The notes under the pieces were generated by a model that ran no database searches, was not told the DNA's origin, and saw only the letters and a list, made by a program, of their open reading frames with translations. From NCBI GenBank assembly GCA_038040195.1, contig JBBPIR010000008.1, positions 1-55,980 of the forward strand: 55,980 nucleotides of DNA, in the 5' to 3' direction. The position numbers and the translations under genes are program-made. The DNA is from Chloroflexota bacterium. GTDB lineage: Bacteria > Chloroflexota > Limnocylindria > QHBO01. Positions 1 through 8,054 of the stretch are shown piece after piece; position 1 is the stretch's first letter, and each line of letters begins with the position of its first letter.

Positions 1-185
1 CCCTCCAGGAACGACTGCTCCTGCTTGGCGTCCTCGTACTCGGCGTTCTCGGTGATGTCGCCGTCGAGCTTGGCGTCATGGATGCGCTGGGCCACCCGCG
101 GCCGCTCCTCGACGATGAGGTGGCGCAGCTCGGCGCTCAGTCGCTCGACGCCCTCAGGGGTCAGGTACACGGGCTTGTTGTTCAT
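1..185 (-). CDS. greA: Transcription elongation factor GreA, N-terminal part (cut by window edge)
   Basis: GreA rescues backtracked RNA polymerase by stimulating cleavage of the 3' end of the transcript. Only the first 61 residues lie in the window; the gene continues past the left edge. The reverse-strand reading begins MNNKPVYLTPEGVERLSAEL and runs on to DGDITENAEYEDAKQEQ, which is the GreA/GreB N-terminal coiled coil; the D-x-x-E-N-A-E-Y-E-x-A-K pattern at its tip holds the acidic residues that reach the polymerase active site. The ATG at 185-183 is preceded by a purine-rich TGAGGCG. The gene lies downstream of hppA and uppP, separated by a likely terminator. GreA versus GreB cannot be settled from the N-terminus alone, but GreA is the usual form in Gram-positive lineages. 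Confidence 0.9.
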   Translation of the reverse strand, partial: MNNKPVYLTPEGVERLSAELRHLIVEERPRVAQRIHDAKLDGDITENAEYEDAKQEQSFLE

Positions 186-213
186 CGCCTCAGGCGGGTA
201 TCGCTCCCGATAA

Positions 214-250
214 CAAAAAAGCCTCAGCTCCGGCCGTTCGGGAAGCTGGC
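214..250 (-). terminator. Probable Rho-independent terminator after uppP
   Basis: Read on the minus strand, 250-221 forms an imperfect hairpin (GCC-AGCT-CC pairing with GG-AGCT-GGC, with small bulges) followed directly by six T residues at 220-215. It sits between the uppP stop and the greA start, so it would end the hppA-uppP transcript. Confidence 0.5.
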
Positions 251-309
251 TTGTGCTGGCGTCGGCGGATTGTAGGCGTGGGGTGGGCCAGTGTCAAAGT
301 CCGTGCGGG

Positions 310-1155
310 TCAGTGACCGGCCGCGAGAAGGACCACCACCAGGGCCGCCAGCACGAGCCGCTCCAGGCAAAAGATGGCCACCGAACGGGTCCGCAGCCAG
401 CGCAGCAGAAAGCCGATCGCGAGGGTTCCCGAGACGGCGGCGGCCACGAACCCGACGCCGATGGCCAGCCATTCGGTCGAGGTGTGACTGGCGGTGAGCA
501 GGTGCCGCGAGCCATACAGCCCCGCCCCGAGGGTGATGGGCGTGGCGAGCAGGAAGCTGAAGCGGGCGGCGGTCTGGCGGGTCAGGCCGAGTGCCAGGCC
601 GGTGGCGATCGTCGCGCCCGATCGGCTGATGCCCGGCAGCAGGGCGGCCGCCTGCGACAGGCCGATGGCCAGCGCCGGACCGGTCCCGATCGCGCTCAGA
701 TCGCGCTGGCGGGTCCCCAACCGATCCGCCAGGAAAAGCACCGCGGCGCCGATTACCAGAAAGCCGGCGATGGCCAGCCGCGACTGGTCCGCGTCGCCGT
801 GGAAGGCGGCCTCGATGGCATCCTCCAGCGCAAAGCCGATGAGCGCCGCCGGGATGGTGGCCACGACCAGGAGCCAGCCCAGCCGTCGGTCGGGGTCGTC
901 GCCGATGCGTCGTTCGGCGATGGACCGGCCCAGCGCGCCGAGCAGGCGCAGCCAGTCGCGCCCGACGTGGACGAGGAGCGCGAGCAGCGTCCCCAGGTGC
1001 AGGAACACGTTGAACGACAGGCTCCCGATCAGCCCGTCCTGCTCCCAGCCCAAGAGCCAGGGGGACAGCTCCAGGTGGGCCGAGGAGCTGACCGGGATGA
1101 ACTCGGTCAGGCCCTGGATGAGGCCGATCAACGCGGCCTGGATGATCAGCTCCAT
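310..1155 (-). CDS. uppP: Undecaprenyl-diphosphatase (UppP/BacA)
   Basis: This integral membrane enzyme removes one phosphate from undecaprenyl diphosphate and so recycles the lipid carrier for peptidoglycan and other envelope polymers. The 281-residue length is normal for the family. The first signature, GLTEFIPVSSSAHL, is at residues 15-28 and holds the catalytic Glu and His; the second, PGISRSGAT, is near residue 170 and holds the conserved Arg. Between and after them lie hydrophobic helices typical of the BacA fold. The ATG is preceded by GGGAGC at good spacing. It lies 24 bp after the hppA stop, so the two are probably co-transcribed. Confidence 0.95.
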   Translation of the reverse strand: MELIIQAALIGLIQGLTEFIPVSSSAHLELSPWLLGWEQDGLIGSLSFNVFLHLGTLLALLVHVGRDWLRLLGALGRSIAERRIGDDPDRRLGWLLVVATIPAALIGFALEDAIEAAFHGDADQSRLAIAGFLVIGAAVLFLADRLGTRQRDLSAIGTGPALAIGLSQAAALLPGISRSGATIATGLALGLTRQTAARFSFLLATPITLGAGLYGSRHLLTASHTSTEWLAIGVGFVAAAVSGTLAIGFLLRWLRTRSVAIFCLERLVLAALVVVLLAAGH

Positions 1156-1179
1156 GACAGCTCCCGGCCGCTTCCGCAG

Positions 1180-3381
1180 TCAGCGGATGAAGAGCGGCGC
1201 CAGGACGAGGGTGATGGTGGCCAGCAGCTTGACGAGGACGTGGAGCGACGGGCCCGCGGTGTCCTTGAACGGATCACCAACCGTGTCGCCGACCACGGCG
1301 GCGGCATGGGCGGGTGTCTTCTTGCCGATCACGTTGCCCTCGTCATCGGTCAGGTGTCCGGACTCGATGTACTTCTTGGCGTTGTCCCACGCTCCGCCAC
1401 CGTTGTTCAGGACGGTGGCCAGCAGGACGCCGGCAATGGTGCCGACCATGAGCATGCCGGCCATCGCCTCGTGGCCGAGGAGCAGCCCGACCGCGATGGG
1501 CGTGGCGACCGCGACCATCCCGGGCAGGATCATCTGGCGCAGCGCGGCGCGGGTCGTGATGTCCACCACCCGGGCGTAGTCTGGGCGCTGGGTGTAGTCC
1601 ATGATCCCCGGCATCTCGCGGAACTGGCGCCTGACCTCGACGATGATCGACTGCGCCGTGGTGCCCACCGCGCGAATGGCGAGCGAGCTGAAGAAGTACA
1701 CCAGCATGGCGCCGATCAGGGCCGCGATGAACACGTTGACGTCGGCCAGGTCGACCGATTCCATGAGCGGCCGCCCCTGGCGGGTGAAGATCAGGTTCAC
1801 CTTGTCGATGTAGGCGGAGAACAGGAGGAAGGCCGCCAGCGCCGCCGAGGCGATGGCGTATCCCTTGGTCAGGGCCTTGGTCGTGTTGCCCACCGCGTCC
1901 AGCCGGTCGGTGATCTCGCGGGCGCCACCCTCGGCCTTGGCGAACTCCGCGATCCCGCCGGCGTTGTCGGTGATCGGTCCGAAGGTGTCCATGGCCAGAA
2001 TGTAGGCGGTCGTCATGAGCATGCCCATGGTCGCCACGGCGGTGCCGAAGATGCCGCCCACGTCACGGCCGGCCGCGTTCACCAGACCCGCCTGGGAACC
2101 CAGCCAGTGGCTGGCAAACAGGGCGAGGCTGATGGTGATGGCCGTGACGGCGGTGGTCTCGAAGCCGACCGCCGTGCCGCTGATGATGTTCGTGGCCGGG
2201 CCGGTCTTGCTGGCCTCGGCAATCTCCTTCACCGGCCGCCAGGCGCCCGACGTGTAGTACTGGGTGATGTAGACAAACGCCACGCTGGTGGCCAGCCCCA
2301 CCACCCCACAGAAGAAGAACCAGACCCATACCGGGATGCCGTTGGCGCCCGGGGTGCCGCTGGTGTCCATCATCACGAACGTGACCAGCGCCAGGGCCAG
2401 GACCGACAGGATGGTGGTGACCCAGTAGCCGCGGTTCAGCATGTTCATCGGTTCCTCGGTCTCACTGCCGCGGACGAAGAAGATGGCCACGATGGTCGCC
2501 AGCAGACCGAAGGCGCGGACCACGAGCGGGAAGAAGATCCACGCCTCGGGGTTGGGCCAGCCCGCTTCCCGGGCGATGACGTACACGCCGACCCCCAGGA
2601 TCATGGCCCCGATGTTCTCGGCTGCGGTGGACTCGAACAGGTCGGCCCCACGGCCGGCGCAGTCGCCGACGTTGTCGCCCACCAGGTCCGCGATCACCGC
2701 GGCGTTGCGGGGATCGTCCTCGGGGATGCCGGCCTCGATCTTGCCGACCAGGTCCGACCCGACATCGGCAGCCTTGGTGTAGATCCCGCCGCCCAGCTGG
2801 GCGAACAGCGCCACGAAGCTGGCCCCGAAGCCGAAGCCCACGATCAGGAACGGAGCCACGTCCGGGTTGGTGAAGCCGCCGTAGGTCACGAAGATGCCCC
2901 ACACGCCGAGGAGGGACAGGGCGACCACCAGGAACCCGGACACCGCCCCGCCCCGCATGGCGACCTGGACCGCCTCGACCAGGCTGTGGCGGGCGGCGGC
3001 CGCGGTGCGCACATTCGACTTCACCGAGATGTACATCCCGATCACCCCGGAGGCCATGGAGCACAGGGCCCCGACAAAGAACGCGACCGCCGTCATAAGG
3101 CCCAGCTGGGCGCCGAAGACGTCGGTGTCCGCCACCTCGGCCGTTTCGACCACGCCGATGACCAGGCCGATGATGGCCGCCCCGACGACCGCCAGCACGA
3201 GGATGGTCAGGTACTGGCGGCGGATGAACGCGACCGCTCCCTCCATGATCGTCGCGGCCACATCCTCCATGGCCGGCGTCCCCGTATCCCGGCGCAGGAC
3301 ATCGCGGGCGAGGTAGGCCGCAAAGGCGACCGCGGCCAGGCCGGCGACAGGAATCACCCAGGTGATGGGCTGAATCGGCAT
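1180..3381 (-). CDS. hppA: Membrane-bound proton-pumping pyrophosphatase, K+-independent type
   Basis: The enzyme couples hydrolysis of pyrophosphate to ion pumping across the membrane. At 733 residues it has the expected size. The substrate-binding motif YTKAADVGSDLVGKIE is at residues 201-216, followed by the acidic run DDPRN...DLVGDNVGDCAG. Near residue 498 it reads GNTTKALTKG: Lys502 and Thr505 occupy the positions that are Ala and Gly/Ala in K+-dependent enzymes, and work on Carboxydothermus PPase showed that a lysine there replaces K+. I therefore infer a K+-independent H+ pump. The ATG follows GGAGG, and a good promoter lies 35-64 bp upstream. uppP follows 24 bp downstream. Such pumps use the pyrophosphate released by biosynthesis and are common in energy-limited bacteria. 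Confidence 0.95.
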   Translation of the reverse strand: MPIQPITWVIPVAGLAAVAFAAYLARDVLRRDTGTPAMEDVAATIMEGAVAFIRRQYLTILVLAVVGAAIIGLVIGVVETAEVADTDVFGAQLGLMTAVAFFVGALCSMASGVIGMYISVKSNVRTAAAARHSLVEAVQVAMRGGAVSGFLVVALSLLGVWGIFVTYGGFTNPDVAPFLIVGFGFGASFVALFAQLGGGIYTKAADVGSDLVGKIEAGIPEDDPRNAAVIADLVGDNVGDCAGRGADLFESTAAENIGAMILGVGVYVIAREAGWPNPEAWIFFPLVVRAFGLLATIVAIFFVRGSETEEPMNMLNRGYWVTTILSVLALALVTFVMMDTSGTPGANGIPVWVWFFFCGVVGLATSVAFVYITQYYTSGAWRPVKEIAEASKTGPATNIISGTAVGFETTAVTAITISLALFASHWLGSQAGLVNAAGRDVGGIFGTAVATMGMLMTTAYILAMDTFGPITDNAGGIAEFAKAEGGAREITDRLDAVGNTTKALTKGYAIASAALAAFLLFSAYIDKVNLIFTRQGRPLMESVDLADVNVFIAALIGAMLVYFFSSLAIRAVGTTAQSIIVEVRRQFREMPGIMDYTQRPDYARVVDITTRAALRQMILPGMVAVATPIAVGLLLGHEAMAGMLMVGTIAGVLLATVLNNGGGAWDNAKKYIESGHLTDDEGNVIGKKTPAHAAAVVGDTVGDPFKDTAGPSLHVLVKLLATITLVLAPLFIR

Positions 3382-3415
3382 GGATCCTCCGTGGGGGGTC
3401 GGGCGACGGCGCCGG

Positions 3416-3445
3416 ATGGTAGCGCGGGCCCGTTCGCAGGGTCAA
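3416..3445 (-). promoter_or_regulatory. hppA promoter (-35 TTGACC, -10 TACCAT)
   Basis: On the minus strand TTGACC (3445-3440) is followed after 18 bp by TACCAT (3421-3416). The transcript would start near 3409, leaving a leader of about 28 nt that carries the GGAGG Shine-Dalgarno of hppA. Confidence 0.7.
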
Positions 3446-3451
3446 CCGCGT

Positions 3452-3457
3452 TATGCT
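3452..3457 (+). promoter_or_regulatory. -10 box TATGCT for leaderless lepB
   Basis: TATGCT lies nine bases before an in-frame TTG at 3467 and there is no Shine-Dalgarno between them. The same 9-nt geometry recurs at many genes in the window, which supports a leaderless start. No clear -35 is visible. Confidence 0.55.
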
Positions 3458-3466
3458 TTCGCCCGT

Positions 3467-4201
3467 TTGACCTACGTGCAGCCTGCCGCGGGACCAACCG
3501 GCGCCGAACGTTCCGCGGCGCGGCGGGGTGCCGGCTGCCTGCTCGAGATCGTGGAAACGGTGGTCCTGACCGCGGTCATCTACCTCGTCATCCACAACTT
3601 CGTGGCCCAGCCGTTCGAGGTCGAGCAGAACTCGATGGTGGCCACCATCCAGCCGGGCGACTACGTCCTGATCGACAAGCTCACGCCGCGCTGGGACGAC
3701 TACTCGCGAGGGAACGTCGTCGTCTTCAACCCGCCGGATGGGTACGAGCAGACTGGGGTCCCGTTCATCAAGCGCGTCATCGGTCTGCCCGGCGAGACGG
3801 TTCTGCTCGAGAACGGGGTGGTCTTCATCAAGCCGGCCGGTGGGGTGCCGGTGCGCCTGGACGAGCCGTACCTGGTCACCGGTGCGGACGGGACTCCGGC
3901 TCCCACCCTGCCCCGCGACGCGCAGGGCACGATCGAGTGGATCGTTCCCGACGGGCACGTCTTCGTCATGGGTGACAACCGCCCCGACAGCCAGGATTCG
4001 CGCTTCTTTGGGCCCATCGAACGCGACCTGATCGTGGGACGCGCGTTCGTACGCTACTTCCCGCTGGATCGGATCACGCTGTTCGTTTCGCCCCCCTACC
4101 AGGGCCTGGTGGAGGCGCTAACGGACGACGGATCAGTCCGGGCCCATCATCCGCGTGGGGGCTCTTCGGCCATCACCCAAGTGTCGATCGCCCGCTCGTA
4201 G
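3467..4201 (+). CDS. lepB: Signal peptidase I
   Basis: Type I signal peptidase cleaves signal peptides from exported proteins on the outer face of the membrane. A single N-terminal membrane segment (ETVVLTAVIYLVIHNF) precedes the catalytic domain. The catalytic Ser is in QNSMVATIQPGDYV, the catalytic Lys in PFIKRVIGLPGE, and the conserved box VFVMGDNRPDSQDSR follows. I start the gene at TTG 3467 (about 244 residues) because a -10 box lies nine bases upstream; GTG 3476 is an alternative. An upstream ATG at 3380 would put the start on top of the divergent hppA promoter and add a low-complexity Arg-rich extension, so I reject it. The 3' end overlaps the convergent ndk by 55 bp. Confidence 0.92.
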   Translation: MTYVQPAAGPTGAERSAARRGAGCLLEIVETVVLTAVIYLVIHNFVAQPFEVEQNSMVATIQPGDYVLIDKLTPRWDDYSRGNVVVFNPPDGYEQTGVPFIKRVIGLPGETVLLENGVVFIKPAGGVPVRLDEPYLVTGADGTPAPTLPRDAQGTIEWIVPDGHVFVMGDNRPDSQDSRFFGPIERDLIVGRAFVRYFPLDRITLFVSPPYQGLVEALTDDGSVRAHHPRGGSSAITQVSIARS

Positions 4202-4614
4202 TCGACCACCGACCCGGCGTCGAACCACAGGGCAAGCTCCGCGTCGGCGGTTTCCGGCGCATCGGATGCGTGGATGAGGTTGCGCAGGCCGCTCACGCCG
4301 AGGTCGCCGCGGATGGTGCCCGGATCCGCCTGGTTGGGCATCGTTGCTCCGACGAGGCGCCGCACCACGGCCACCGCATCCGGCCCGGCAACCGCGATGG
4401 CCGCCACCGGTCCGGAGGTGATGAACTCCACCAGCTCGGCGTAGAAGTGCTTGCCGACGTGGATGGCGTAGTGGCGCTCGGCCATGTCGTGGGGCACCCA
4501 CAGCAGGCGCAGGCCGACGACCTTGAGCCCCTTGCGCTCCAGCCGGCCGAGGATCTCGCCCACCAGCCCGCGCTGGACCCCATCCGGCTTGACCAGGACC
4601 AGGGTGCGCTCCAT
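4147..4614 (-). CDS. ndk: Nucleoside diphosphate kinase
   Basis: The enzyme transfers the gamma-phosphate of ATP to nucleoside diphosphates through a phosphohistidine intermediate. The 155-residue protein starts MERTLVLVKPDGVQRGLVGE, the family N-terminus. The active-site His115 is in NLIHASD, preceded by PGTIRGDLGVS, both diagnostic. The C-terminus is slightly longer than in typical 140-150 residue enzymes. The ATG follows GAGGAG. It is the last gene of a leftward unit (YbjN-like, M16 peptidase, TPR-like protein, ndk), 26 bp after the preceding stop. Its end overlaps the convergent lepB. Confidence 0.96.
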   Translation of the reverse strand: MERTLVLVKPDGVQRGLVGEILGRLERKGLKVVGLRLLWVPHDMAERHYAIHVGKHFYAELVEFITSGPVAAIAVAGPDAVAVVRRLVGATMPNQADPGTIRGDLGVSGLRNLIHASDAPETADAELALWFDAGSVVDYERAIDTWVMAEEPPRG

Positions 4615-4640
4615 GACGGTGGGGTCTCCTCAGGCGCGAG

Positions 4641-5345
4641 CTAGGTCCGAGCGGCTCGGTCGTAGGCGGCGGCTGCCTCGCGCTCCCGTCCCGCCGCGCG
4701 GAGAAGGTCGCCGTACAGTACCAGACGCTCGGCGCTGGGCTGCGTCCCCAGATTGGGCTCCAGCATGACCACGCCAGCCGCCGCGATCCGGGGGTCGCGC
4801 CGCAGAGCCAGGGTCAGCTCCCGGTCGCCGGTTGCCAGGTCATTCTCCCCGTAGGCGATGGCCGCCGCGCCCAGCCGATCCTCGGCCGGGGAGGCTTCGG
4901 ACCCGGCGCTGGGGCTTGGTCCGGCCCACGATGGGTTCGGCCACTCCAGCCGGCTCGGGGCGCCCCGGCGCAGGCGCCACGCCTCGTCCGCGCCGACCGC
5001 GTTGACGACCCGCTCCAGCAGCCCCTCCGCCTGGCGCATCTCCCCGATGGCGGCCAGACCCTCGGCTTCGACCATCATCGTGATCGAGCGCCGGCGCTCC
5101 ACGCCACGGGGCCGCACCGCCGTGACGGCCTCGTAGGCGGCCACCGGCCGGCCGGAGCGCCACAGGGACTCGGCCAGAAGGGCGCGCGCCGCGTCCAGCT
5201 CCTCGGGGTTGCGGCCGGTCGCCTCCAGGGTCGCGATCCGGCGCCGCAGGGTGCCTTCCACGACGCCGTACTGGGCGGCGTCCATCTGGGCCCGGGCCAG
5301 GGCCAGCTGGTCCGGGACGAGGTCGATCCCGGTTTCGATGGTCAT
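4641..5345 (-). CDS. TPR-like helical-repeat protein of unknown function
   Basis: I do not recognise a specific family. The 234-residue product is Ala/Arg/Glu-rich and almost entirely predicted alpha-helical, with TPR-like stretches such as LARAQMDAAQYGVVEGTLRR near the N-terminus and ERLVLYGDLLRAAGREREAA near the C-terminus. A Pro/Ser-rich loop around residues 135-155 splits the helices. No signal peptide or membrane segment is seen, so it is probably cytoplasmic and may mediate protein contacts. Its ATG overlaps the stop of the M16 peptidase gene as ATGA (5342-5345), so the two are translationally coupled. Confidence 0.6.
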   Translation of the reverse strand: MTIETGIDLVPDQLALARAQMDAAQYGVVEGTLRRRIATLEATGRNPEELDAARALLAESLWRSGRPVAAYEAVTAVRPRGVERRRSITMMVEAEGLAAIGEMRQAEGLLERVVNAVGADEAWRLRRGAPSRLEWPNPSWAGPSPSAGSEASPAEDRLGAAAIAYGENDLATGDRELTLALRRDPRIAAAGVVMLEPNLGTQPSAERLVLYGDLLRAAGREREAAAAYDRAART

Positions 5346-6691
5346 GCCGCGAGCAGGGCCTCAACCCGGCGTCGTCCTCGGAACGGCCCCAGCAGGACGA
5401 TCCGCGCCAGGCTGGGTCGGAGGTAGGCCCGCGCGACGCGGAGCAAGTCGTCCGACGTGACCGACTCGAGGTGCTCCACCACCTCTTCGACCGTGAGGAT
5501 CCGCGGCAGGAGGCTCTCCCCGGTGCCCAGCCAGCCGGCCACCGCGCTCGACTCCTCGAGGCGCAGCTCGATCCGCCCGCGGGTGTAGGCCCGCGCCCGT
5601 TCGAGCTCGGACAGGGGTACGGGGTCCTGGACGACGCGCTCCAGCTGCTCGAGCGCGGCGCGGATGATGGCCGTCGACTGGGACGGGTCGAACCCGGCGT
5701 GGATGCCCACCGTGCCGCAATCGGCGTACGAGGTCGCAAAGGTCCCGATGTCGTACGCCAGGGAGCGCCGTTCCCGCAGCTCGACGAACAGGCGGCTGCT
5801 CATCCCATCGCCCAGGACCGCGCCCAGCAGGTCCAGCGCCCAGCGGTCGGGGTGGGTGCGTGAGACGCCGGGCATGCCCAGGCACAGGTTGCCCTGGGTC
5901 AGGCGTCGGAAGGCGACCCGCACGCTGCCCGCAGACGTTGGCCGCGGGGCGGAAAGGCCCGCCGACTTCCGGCGCCCAGCGCGCCGGCCGGAACCGACCC
6001 CGTCAGCCCGGCCATCCTCCGCTGCCCGGTCGAACCAGCTCCGGGCCGTGCGGCGCACCGTCCGGTGGTCAATCGCCCCGGCCACCGCCAGCACCATGTG
6101 CTCAGGGGTGTACCAGCGGCGCCAGTGGCCCACGACGTCGGCATGCGTCGTGCGCCGCACGCTGCGCGGCGTGCCCGCGATCTCGCGACCCAGCGGGTGG
6201 GTGCCGAACAGGAGCTCATCGAACAGGGCAAAGACGTGGTCCGATGGGGAGTCGATATAGGCCCGGATCTCGTCGACCACGACCGGCTTCTCGGCCACCA
6301 GGTCCGCAGGCCGAAAAAGCGGGCGCAGGACCAGCTCGCCGACGACATCAAAGGCGCGGTCGGCGCGGGTCCGCGGGACCCGCGAGGAGTACACGGTCAG
6401 CTCGCGGTCCGTCGACGCGTTGACGGTCCCTCCGCACGCCTCGATGGCCTCTGACAGGGCCCCTGGGGCGGGGTAGGCCCGGGTGCCTTTGAACGCGAGG
6501 TGCTCCACCATGTGCGACAACCCGGCCTCGCCATCGGCCTCGTGGCGCGAGCCGACGCCCACGAATAGGGCCACCGACACCGATCGGGCATGCGGCATCG
6601 CCTGGCTGACCACTCGGAGGCCGTTGGGGAGCACGCTGCGCTCGTGGGGCGGAGCGCCCCGCCTAGCCGTCCTCGTCCTCGTCGGGGGCAT
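5342..6691 (-). CDS. M16-family zinc metallopeptidase (insulinase/processing-peptidase type)
   Basis: This is a single-chain M16B-type peptidase of about 449 residues. The inverted zinc motif HMVEH is at residues 60-64 (His60 and His64 bind zinc, Glu63 is the base); the distal zinc ligand is Glu141 in VVVDEIRAYIDSP. The active and inactive halves typical of the family are both recognisable. No signal peptide is seen. I start at ATG 6691, which overlaps the upstream gene by 29 bp; GTG 6634, giving a start just before LPNGLRVVSQ, is the main alternative and would still keep the whole fold. The longer possible start near 6781 only adds sequence read out of frame from the neighbour. The substrate is unknown. 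Confidence 0.88.
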   Translation of the reverse strand: MPPTRTRTARRGAPPHERSVLPNGLRVVSQAMPHARSVSVALFVGVGSRHEADGEAGLSHMVEHLAFKGTRAYPAPGALSEAIEACGGTVNASTDRELTVYSSRVPRTRADRAFDVVGELVLRPLFRPADLVAEKPVVVDEIRAYIDSPSDHVFALFDELLFGTHPLGREIAGTPRSVRRTTHADVVGHWRRWYTPEHMVLAVAGAIDHRTVRRTARSWFDRAAEDGRADGVGSGRRAGRRKSAGLSAPRPTSAGSVRVAFRRLTQGNLCLGMPGVSRTHPDRWALDLLGAVLGDGMSSRLFVELRERRSLAYDIGTFATSYADCGTVGIHAGFDPSQSTAIIRAALEQLERVVQDPVPLSELERARAYTRGRIELRLEESSAVAGWLGTGESLLPRILTVEEVVEHLESVTSDDLLRVARAYLRPSLARIVLLGPFRGRRRVEALLAA

Positions 6692-7136
6692 CGGGCGACT
6701 TGAGGAGCTCCATCTGGATGAAGTCCGGATCGAGCGCCAAGTCGTCCGGCGCGGTTGCCGGCGCCCGCATCGGCGCCTCATCCTGGATGCCGATCTCGGT
6801 CGCCGTCTGAGCGAACTCGATGACCACCTTCTCGGAGCCGATGACCAGGGTATAGGTCAGCAGCTGGTCGGAGGTCGTGTCGAACTGAAGGTAGTCGAAC
6901 GAATCGAGGTTGAGGCAGATGGCCAGCGGCGTGAAGTAGGACGCGATCTCGGGGTGGTCGACCACCAGCCGCTCGACCCAGCCGGTGCCGCCACTGGCGA
7001 CCTGGTTGCCGCGAAAGTAGCTGTAGGTCACCGTCTGCTTCAGGAGCGGACGCAGGATGTTGTAGATGTCGCTTTTGTCAGTGACCAGACCGGTGTTGAT
7101 ATAGAGCTTGGCGCGCGGTTCGGGCGTGGGCTCCAT
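6663..7136 (-). CDS. Small acidic cytoplasmic protein, YbjN/type III secretion-chaperone-like fold (tentative)
   Basis: A 157-residue protein with an alternating alpha/beta pattern (KLYINTGLVTDKSDIYNILR, YFTPLAICLNLDSFDYLQF, LLTYTLVIGSEKVVIEF) and an acidic tail ending SPDAPDEDEDG. The pattern recalls the YbjN/SecB-chaperone-like small proteins, but this is a resemblance by eye and I would not assign a function. No signal peptide or transmembrane segment is visible. The ATG follows AGGAGA, and a -10 box TAGACT lies 25 bp upstream. It is the first gene of the leftward unit with the M16 peptidase, and its stop overlaps that gene's start. Confidence 0.6.
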   Translation of the reverse strand: MEPTPEPRAKLYINTGLVTDKSDIYNILRPLLKQTVTYSYFRGNQVASGGTGWVERLVVDHPEIASYFTPLAICLNLDSFDYLQFDTTSDQLLTYTLVIGSEKVVIEFAQTATEIGIQDEAPMRAPATAPDDLALDPDFIQMELLKSPDAPDEDEDG

Positions 7137-7161
7137 CGGTCTCTCCTGCGGGGTCTGGCGG

Positions 7162-7167
7162 AGTCTA
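7162..7167 (-). promoter_or_regulatory. -10 box TAGACT for the YbjN-like gene
   Basis: TAGACT on the minus strand (7167-7162) would give a leader of about 20 nt that contains the AGGAGA ribosome site. The same bases, read forward, form AGTCTAGCAT, so a plus-strand TAGCAT overlaps it at 7166-7171: a compact divergent promoter. Confidence 0.55.
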
Positions 7168-7196
7168 GCATCGGAAGAAGCGGTCGAAACGGCTGT

Positions 7197-7202
7197 TACG
7201 AT
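7197..7202 (+). promoter_or_regulatory. -10 box TACGAT for leaderless coaX
   Basis: TACGAT ends nine bases before the coaX ATG at 7212, and no Shine-Dalgarno is present between them. The transcript would begin at or within two bases of the start codon. Confidence 0.65.
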
Positions 7203-7211
7203 GTCCGACTG

Positions 7212-8054
7212 ATGCGACTGTTGGCCGCCGATATCGGCAACACGAACACCGGGGTTGGGCTCTTCGACGACGCGGTCATGGTCGGCGCCTGGCAGGCCGA
7301 GACCGACTCGCAGGCCACCGAGGACGAGCTGGCCGCCATGCTGACAGGCCTGCTGGCCCTGGACGGGCATCGCCTGGAGGGGTTGGATGCCGCCGCCCTG
7401 GCCTGTGTCGTGCCCGCGCTGGTCCCCACCTGGCGCCGGATGCTGACCCGCCGCGCGGGCGTTGAGCCGGTGGTCGTGGACGCGGCCGGGCTGGGCGGCG
7501 TGCTGGCCATCGAGATCGACCGCCCGGCGGAAGCCGGCGCCGATCGGCTGGTGAACGCCCTGGCCGCCCGCCAGGAGTTCGGCGGCCCTGCCATCGTGGT
7601 GGACCTCGGAACGAGCACCAACTTCGACGTCGTGAGCGCGGAGGGCGCCTATCTCGGCGGAGCGATCGCGCCCGGGCTGGGGATCTCTGTCGACGCCCTG
7701 GTGGGGCGTGCGGCAAAGCTGCCGCGAGTCGAGCTCCGGCGCCCACCGCGCGCCATCGGCACCAACACTGTGCATGCGATGCAGAGCGGAACGGTGAACG
7801 GCTACATCGGACTGCTGAGCGGTCTTCTTGCCGCCCTGCGGGGGGAGCTGGTCGAGCGCTCGCCGGCCGACGCCCGGGTCACGGTGGTGGCGACCGGCGG
7901 CTTCTCGCTCCAGCCATGGCTGGCCGAGGTGCCCGGCATCGACCGCGTGGAGCCGGAGCTCACCCTGCGCGGGATCAGGTACGCGTACGAGCACATCACT
8001 ACCCGGACGGGCGCGCGGGCCGGCGTGGCCGAGGCCGACGGGAGCCCGGGATGA
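7212..8054 (+). CDS. coaX: Type III pantothenate kinase
   Basis: CoaX phosphorylates pantothenate in the first committed step of coenzyme A synthesis, in the cytoplasm. The 280-residue ASKHA-fold protein has the phosphate-1 loop DIGNT at residues 7-11, the family motif GADR at 109-112, and the second loop VVDLGTSTNFD near 130-139 (DLGT in place of the more usual DFGT). The C-terminal GGFSLQPWL matches the adenosine end of the family. The 3' end overlaps coaBC as ATGA, so kinase and decarboxylase/synthetase are translationally coupled, and a PanC-like gene follows. A leaderless -10 box lies nine bases before the ATG. Confidence 0.95.
   Translation: MRLLAADIGNTNTGVGLFDDAVMVGAWQAETDSQATEDELAAMLTGLLALDGHRLEGLDAAALACVVPALVPTWRRMLTRRAGVEPVVVDAAGLGGVLAIEIDRPAEAGADRLVNALAARQEFGGPAIVVDLGTSTNFDVVSAEGAYLGGAIAPGLGISVDALVGRAAKLPRVELRRPPRAIGTNTVHAMQSGTVNGYIGLLSGLLAALRGELVERSPADARVTVVATGGFSLQPWLAEVPGIDRVEPELTLRGIRYAYEHITTRTGARAGVAEADGSPG

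Noticed and set aside
253-3975. A 1240-codon open frame on the plus strand
   Set aside because: It runs antisense to uppP and hppA, whose proteins match known families along their length. Its composition (Gly/Arg/Asp/His, no hydrophobic core) is that of a GC-driven shadow frame.
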